From: SVQP01 sp045606685
Lineage (GTDB): Bacteria; Bacillota; Clostridia; Oscillospirales; CAG-272
NCBI GenBank assembly: GCA_045606685.1
Contig: JAZUSJ010000228.1
Span: forward strand, 1 to 9,166
Length of the DNA stretch: 9,166 bases
Direction of reading: 5' to 3'
Position numbers and translations under genes: made by a program. The notes under the pieces are model-generated. The model had not been told where the DNA came from. It worked only from the letters and a program-made list of their open reading frames with translations, and did not search any database. Every line of letters begins with the position of its first letter. Positions within the stretch are counted from its first letter, which is position 1. Shown here in pieces: positions 6,406 to 9,166 of this stretch.

Positions 6406-8387
6406 ATCTGTTCTCCTCCTTGAATGCGCTTGATCTGATCGCGCAGGTACGCGGCCTTTTCGAACTCCAGCTTGGCAGCCGCACTTCTCATCTCGGTCGT
6501 CAGCTCTGCGATCAGCTTGTCCTTTTGCTTTGCGGTCATCTTGCCCTGCACCGCCTTCTCGGCTCTTGCGCCCTGCTTGCCGCCCGTGGGGCTTGCCATA
6601 TCGATGACGTCACGGATATCCTTGACCACCGTGCGCGGCACAATGCCGTTGGCACGGTTGAAGTCGTCCTGCTTTTGTCTGCGGCGCGCTGTTTCGGTAA
6701 TGGCTCTTTGCATCGAACCCGTCATCGTATCACCGTACATGATGACCTTGCCCGACGCGTTACGCGCGGCACGGCCAATGGTCTGGATCAGCGAGGTCTC
6801 ACCGCGAAGGAAGCCCTCCTTGTCTGCATCCAGAATGGCCACAAGCGACACTTCGGGCAAGTCAAGTCCCTCGCGCAAAAGGTTGATGCCCACCAGCACG
6901 TCAAACACGCCCATACGCAGATCACGGATGATCTCCATACGCTCCATGGTTTCCACGTTGAAGTGGATATAGCGCACGCGTACACCGTTCTGCTCTAAAT
7001 AATCGGTCAGATCCTCAGCCATTTTCTTGGTCAGCGTGGTCACCAGCACGCGCTCGCTCTTAGCCACGCGTTCGCGGATCTCGCCAAGCAGATCGTCCAC
7101 CTGCCCTTCGATCGGGCGCACCTCCACCTCGGGATCAAGCAAGCCCGTCGGTCTGATCAGCTGCTCCGCTACCTGCTCGGTATGCTCCTTTTCATAAGGG
7201 CCGGGCGTGGCGCTGACAAAGATTGCCTGATTGATCTTATCCTCAAATTCCTCGAAATACAAGGGCCTGTTGTCGTATGCGGACGGCAAACGGAAGCCGA
7301 AATCCACCAAATTCTTCTTTCTTGCGGTGTCTCCGCCGCTCATGCCGCGCACCTGCGGCACGGCCACGTGCGACTCGTCGATAAACAGAATAAAATCGTC
7401 CGGGAAATAGTCCAGCAGCGTATAAGGTGTAGATCCCGGCTCTCTGCCCGCAAGCACGCGGGAATAGTTCTCCACACCCGAGCAAAAGCCCACCTCGCGC
7501 AGCATTTCCAGGTCGTACTTGGTGCGCTCGGTAATGCGCTGTGCCTCGATCAGCTTGCCCTCGGATTCAAACCACGCGGCTCTGTCCACCATCTCGCGGC
7601 GGATCTCCTCGAGCGCAGCATCGCGCTTTTCATCGGATACTGCATAGTGCGTTGCGGGAAAGATCACGGCATAAGACAGCACGCGCACAAGCTCGCCCGT
7701 GACCGGATTGATAACAGAGATGCGGTCGATCTCGTCGTCAAAAAACTCAATGCGCAAAAGCTTGTCCGACACGTTTGCGGTCATGATCTCCAAGGTATCT
7801 CCGCGCACGCGGAAGCTGTTACGCACGGGATTGAGGTCGTTTCTTGAGTAGCTGATAGCCACCAGCTTGCGGATCAGCGCGTCACGGTCCATCAGCATAC
7901 CCGGACGCAGCGAGATCTGCAGCGTCTGATACTCCACGGGATCACCGAGGGTATAGATGCAGGAAACGGATGCGACAATGATCACGTCGCGTCGCTCAAA
8001 CAGCGAGGATGTCGCGCTGTGCCGCAATCTGTCGATCTCGTCGTTGACAAGCGCGTCCTTTTCAATATACATATCCTTGCCCGGGATATACGCCTCGGGC
8101 TGGTAATAATCGTAATACGACACGAAAAATTCCACCGCGTTCTCGGGAAAAAACTCGCGCATTTCGGTGCAGACCTGTGCCGCCAGCGTCTTGTTGGGCT
8201 CCAGGATCAGCACGGGGCGGTTACATTTTTCAATGATATTTGCCATGGTAAAGGTCTTACCCGAGCCGGTCACACCCAAAAGCGTCTGATAGCGCGCACC
8301 GTTTTCCAATCCCTTAACCAGCTGCTCGATCGCCTGCAGCTGATCTCCCATGGGGGAAAAGGGGCTGTGCAATTTGAATTGATCCAT
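6402..8387 (-). CDS. uvrB: UvrB, excinuclease ABC helicase-like subunit
   Basis: A full-length 661-residue UvrB, which receives damaged DNA from UvrA, verifies the lesion with its beta-hairpin and recruits UvrC. Visible motifs: Walker A GVTGSGKT (38-45); the damage-probing hairpin from YYDYYQPEAYIPGKDMYIEK (91-110) to SATSSLFERRDV (124-135); motif II DESH (337-340); SATPGPYE (392-399); motif V VGINLLREGLDLPEVS (499-514); motif VI QTIGRAAR (535-542); and a C-terminal UVR domain (about 622-657, KLEFEKAAYLRDQI) for UvrC and UvrA contact. The ATG at 8387 follows AAAGGAGAAG. Motif IV reads YIHFNVETMER, where the usual form is HS or HH followed by an acidic residue; this looks like lineage variation. 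First gene of the operon, about 40 nt from its promoter. Confidence 0.99.
   Translation of the reverse strand: MDQFKLHSPFSPMGDQLQAIEQLVKGLENGARYQTLLGVTGSGKTFTMANIIEKCNRPVLILEPNKTLAAQVCTEMREFFPENAVEFFVSYYDYYQPEAYIPGKDMYIEKDALVNDEIDRLRHSATSSLFERRDVIIVASVSCIYTLGDPVEYQTLQISLRPGMLMDRDALIRKLVAISYSRNDLNPVRNSFRVRGDTLEIMTANVSDKLLRIEFFDDEIDRISVINPVTGELVRVLSYAVIFPATHYAVSDEKRDAALEEIRREMVDRAAWFESEGKLIEAQRITERTKYDLEMLREVGFCSGVENYSRVLAGREPGSTPYTLLDYFPDDFILFIDESHVAVPQVRGMSGGDTARKKNLVDFGFRLPSAYDNRPLYFEEFEDKINQAIFVSATPGPYEKEHTEQVAEQLIRPTGLLDPEVEVRPIEGQVDDLLGEIRERVAKSERVLVTTLTKKMAEDLTDYLEQNGVRVRYIHFNVETMERMEIIRDLRMGVFDVLVGINLLREGLDLPEVSLVAILDADKEGFLRGETSLIQTIGRAARNASGKVIMYGDTMTGSMQRAITETARRRQKQDDFNRANGIVPRTVVKDIRDVIDMASPTGGKQGARAEKAVQGKMTAKQKDKLIAELTTEMRSAAAKLEFEKAAYLRDQIKRIQGGEQI
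6413..6421 (-). promoter_or_regulatory. Ribosome binding site embedded in the uvrB 3' end
   Basis: AAGGAGGAG lies within the last codons of uvrB (Gln-Gly-Gly-Glu) and 7 nt upstream of the ATG of the membrane gene, whose first bases overlap the uvrB stop codon as ATGA. This strong site fixes the start of the small gene and implies coupled translation. Confidence 0.9.
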
Positions 8388-8425
8388 CGTGCTTCTCCTT
8401 TCACGTCATAATACCTCAGTTTAAT

Positions 8426-8454
8426 AGTATAGCACAGTTTTGGTAAAAAGTAAA
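8426..8454 (-). promoter_or_regulatory. Promoter of the uvrB operon (sigma-A type, extended -10)
   Basis: On the minus strand, TTTACT (8454-8449) and TATACT (8431-8426) are 17 bp apart, and the -10 is preceded by TGC, giving an extended -10. Start of transcription would be near 8419, with a leader of about 30 nt carrying the AAAGGAG site. I see no Bacillus-type LexA box (CGAAC...GTTCG) overlapping it, so SOS control is not evident here. The hairpin element begins about 29 bp upstream of the -35. Confidence 0.8.
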
Positions 8455-8482
8455 GATATGTTGCAAAAAATTGACAAGGTAT

Positions 8483-8910
8483 CCCTCAAGTGTCATCCTG
8501 AGCGAAGGTTGCGTAGCAACCGAGTCGAAGTTTTGCATAGCGTAGCTTAAGCGGAGCGACGCAAAACCGCGAGCGCAACGTATGGCAGCGCGCAGCGGGA
8601 TCTGCAAACGGGTTTTGACACGCCACCTACGGAAGTTACTTTCGACATGTAGTCGGCAGGGACAAATAAACGGGAATTTGATGCGCATCAATAACAGTTC
8701 TAAGGCTGAGCAGACATCTCACAAACCTGCGCAGATCCCGCTCGCCCCGCCGTCATCCTCGAGCGAAGCGAAGGATCTTGGCGGGGCTTTCGCGCTTTTG
8801 CTACGTTTCGCATCCTGCTTTCGCGACGGATTCTTCACTTCGCAAAAGTTCGACTCCGGCAATTCACCGCAACGCGGTGAATTGCCTTCGCTCAGGATGA
8901 CACTCGGGGG
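8483..8910. repeat. Hairpin-rich element with terminal inverted repeats (right copy), MITE-like
   Basis: A roughly 428-bp non-coding element. Its ends (8483-8508 and 8885-8910) are inverted repeats matching at 24 of 26 positions, with a perfect 20-bp block that contains GTCATCCTGAGCGAAGG. Each arm then carries a hairpin: GGTTGC-GTA-GCAACC at 8507-8521 and a 13-bp stem with an AAC loop at 8858-8886. These are followed inward by GTCGAA and TTTTGC/GCAAAA motifs. The core (8599-8739) is bounded by GATCTGC and GCAGATC and includes the palindrome TTGATGCGCATCAA (8678-8691). A further internal inverted repeat, GCCCCGCC/GGCGGGGC (8744-8787), looks like a nested insertion. The core and arms match the left copy at 50-399 in inverted orientation. 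It encodes no transposase, so any movement would need functions in trans. No clear target duplication is visible. Frames such as those containing SLRMTL appear to be repeat artefacts. Confidence 0.82.
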
Positions 8911-8914
8911 TACT

Positions 8915-9166
8915 CTCTGCGACGCTTATGCAGGGTTCTTCTCTCTTGTCGGGGCTATCAGGGACGCAGAACATCGCAAGCGCATCGCGCTTGCTTATTT
9001 GCGCCAATAATCGTCTAAATCGTTCACTTTCCCGGCGCAAACCTTGCATGGCATCGCTCTGCGATGCTCATGCAGGGTTCTTCTCTCTTGTCGGGGCTAT
9101 CAGGGACGCAGAACATCGCAAGCGCATCGCGCTTGCTTATTTGCGCCAATAATCGTCTAAATCGTT
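8915..9166. repeat. Direct repeat, 142-bp period, with conserved stem-loops (cut by window end)
   Basis: Bases 8915-9024 recur at 9057-9166 with two differences (8923 C/T and 8927 T/C), a period of 142 bp, and the match runs to the last base of the window, so more units may follow. Each unit has a perfect 8-bp hairpin GCAAGCGC-ATC-GCGCTTGC (8976-8994; again 9118-9136). Between the copies, TTTGCGCC (8998-9005) pairs with GGCGCAAA (9034-9041). A long hairpin spans the unit junction (9042-9077, about 16 bp with one bulge, including GCATCGC-TCT-GCGATGC). The first unit starts 5 bp after the neighbouring element ends. No long gene fits; it may be a structured RNA, a repeat element, or the duplicated 3' end of a gene lying beyond the window. 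Confidence 0.8.

Noticed and set aside
3223..6423. Long plus-strand open frames (3223-4509 and 5125-6423)
   Set aside because: They are complements of uvrA and the membrane gene; translation shows low-complexity His/Ala/Arg/Val-rich sequence without domains.
7182..7847. Plus-strand open frame opposite uvrB
   Set aside because: Shadow of a fully conserved uvrB region, with no start signal of its own.
8416..9010. Open frames across the right element (minus 8416-8691, plus 8582-9010)
   Set aside because: They follow repeat sequence, contain peptides such as SLRMTL typical of spurious repeat-derived frames, and have no convincing ribosome binding site.
8915..9166. CRISPR array
   Set aside because: The repeated part is about 110 bp with a gap of about 32 bp; repeat length, gap and internal structure do not fit CRISPR, and no cas gene is present.

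Overview
The window looks like a piece of a chromosome from a Bacillota bacterium of class Clostridia, probably a gut-type lineage. I infer this from strong AAGGAGG-type ribosome binding sites, the style of the ECF sigma factor and its membrane partner, the uvrB/uvrA arrangement, and the dispersed GTCATCCTGAGCGAAGG repeat family seen in such genomes. No rRNA or tRNA gene is visible to refine this. All five convincing genes lie on the minus strand, so transcription runs from right to left.

From right to left: the right edge (8915-9166) holds two copies of a highly structured 142-bp-period direct repeat, cut by the window end. Next is a roughly 428-bp hairpin-rich element with terminal inverted repeats (8483-8910). 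A good sigma-A type promoter (8426-8454) then drives uvrB (6402-8387), a small two-helix membrane protein gene (5920-6405) and uvrA (3064-5904). These three form a compact operon: uvrB and the membrane gene overlap by 4 bp, and 15 bp separate the membrane gene from uvrA. A hairpin terminator follows uvrA at about 3005-3031. After a gap of about 290 bp, partly a possible repeat relic, comes a second unit with its own promoter: an ECF sigma factor (2186-2776) and a 533-residue membrane-anchored protein that is probably its anti-sigma or sensor partner (561-2162). This unit ends in a stem-loop terminator at 461-497. The left edge (50-399) is a second, diverged copy of the hairpin element, in inverted orientation relative to the right copy.

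UvrA and UvrB supply damage recognition and loading for nucleotide excision repair; uvrC is not in the window. The membrane protein between them is unexpected and has no evident repair role. The sigma/membrane-protein pair is a typical cell-surface signalling layout, but the roughly 430-residue outer domain is one I do not recognise. The most unusual material is intergenic. In three arms of the two flanking elements, the same slot is filled by three different hairpins whose stems vary in a compensatory way and whose loops are all 3 nt, which points to selection for the fold rather than for the sequence.
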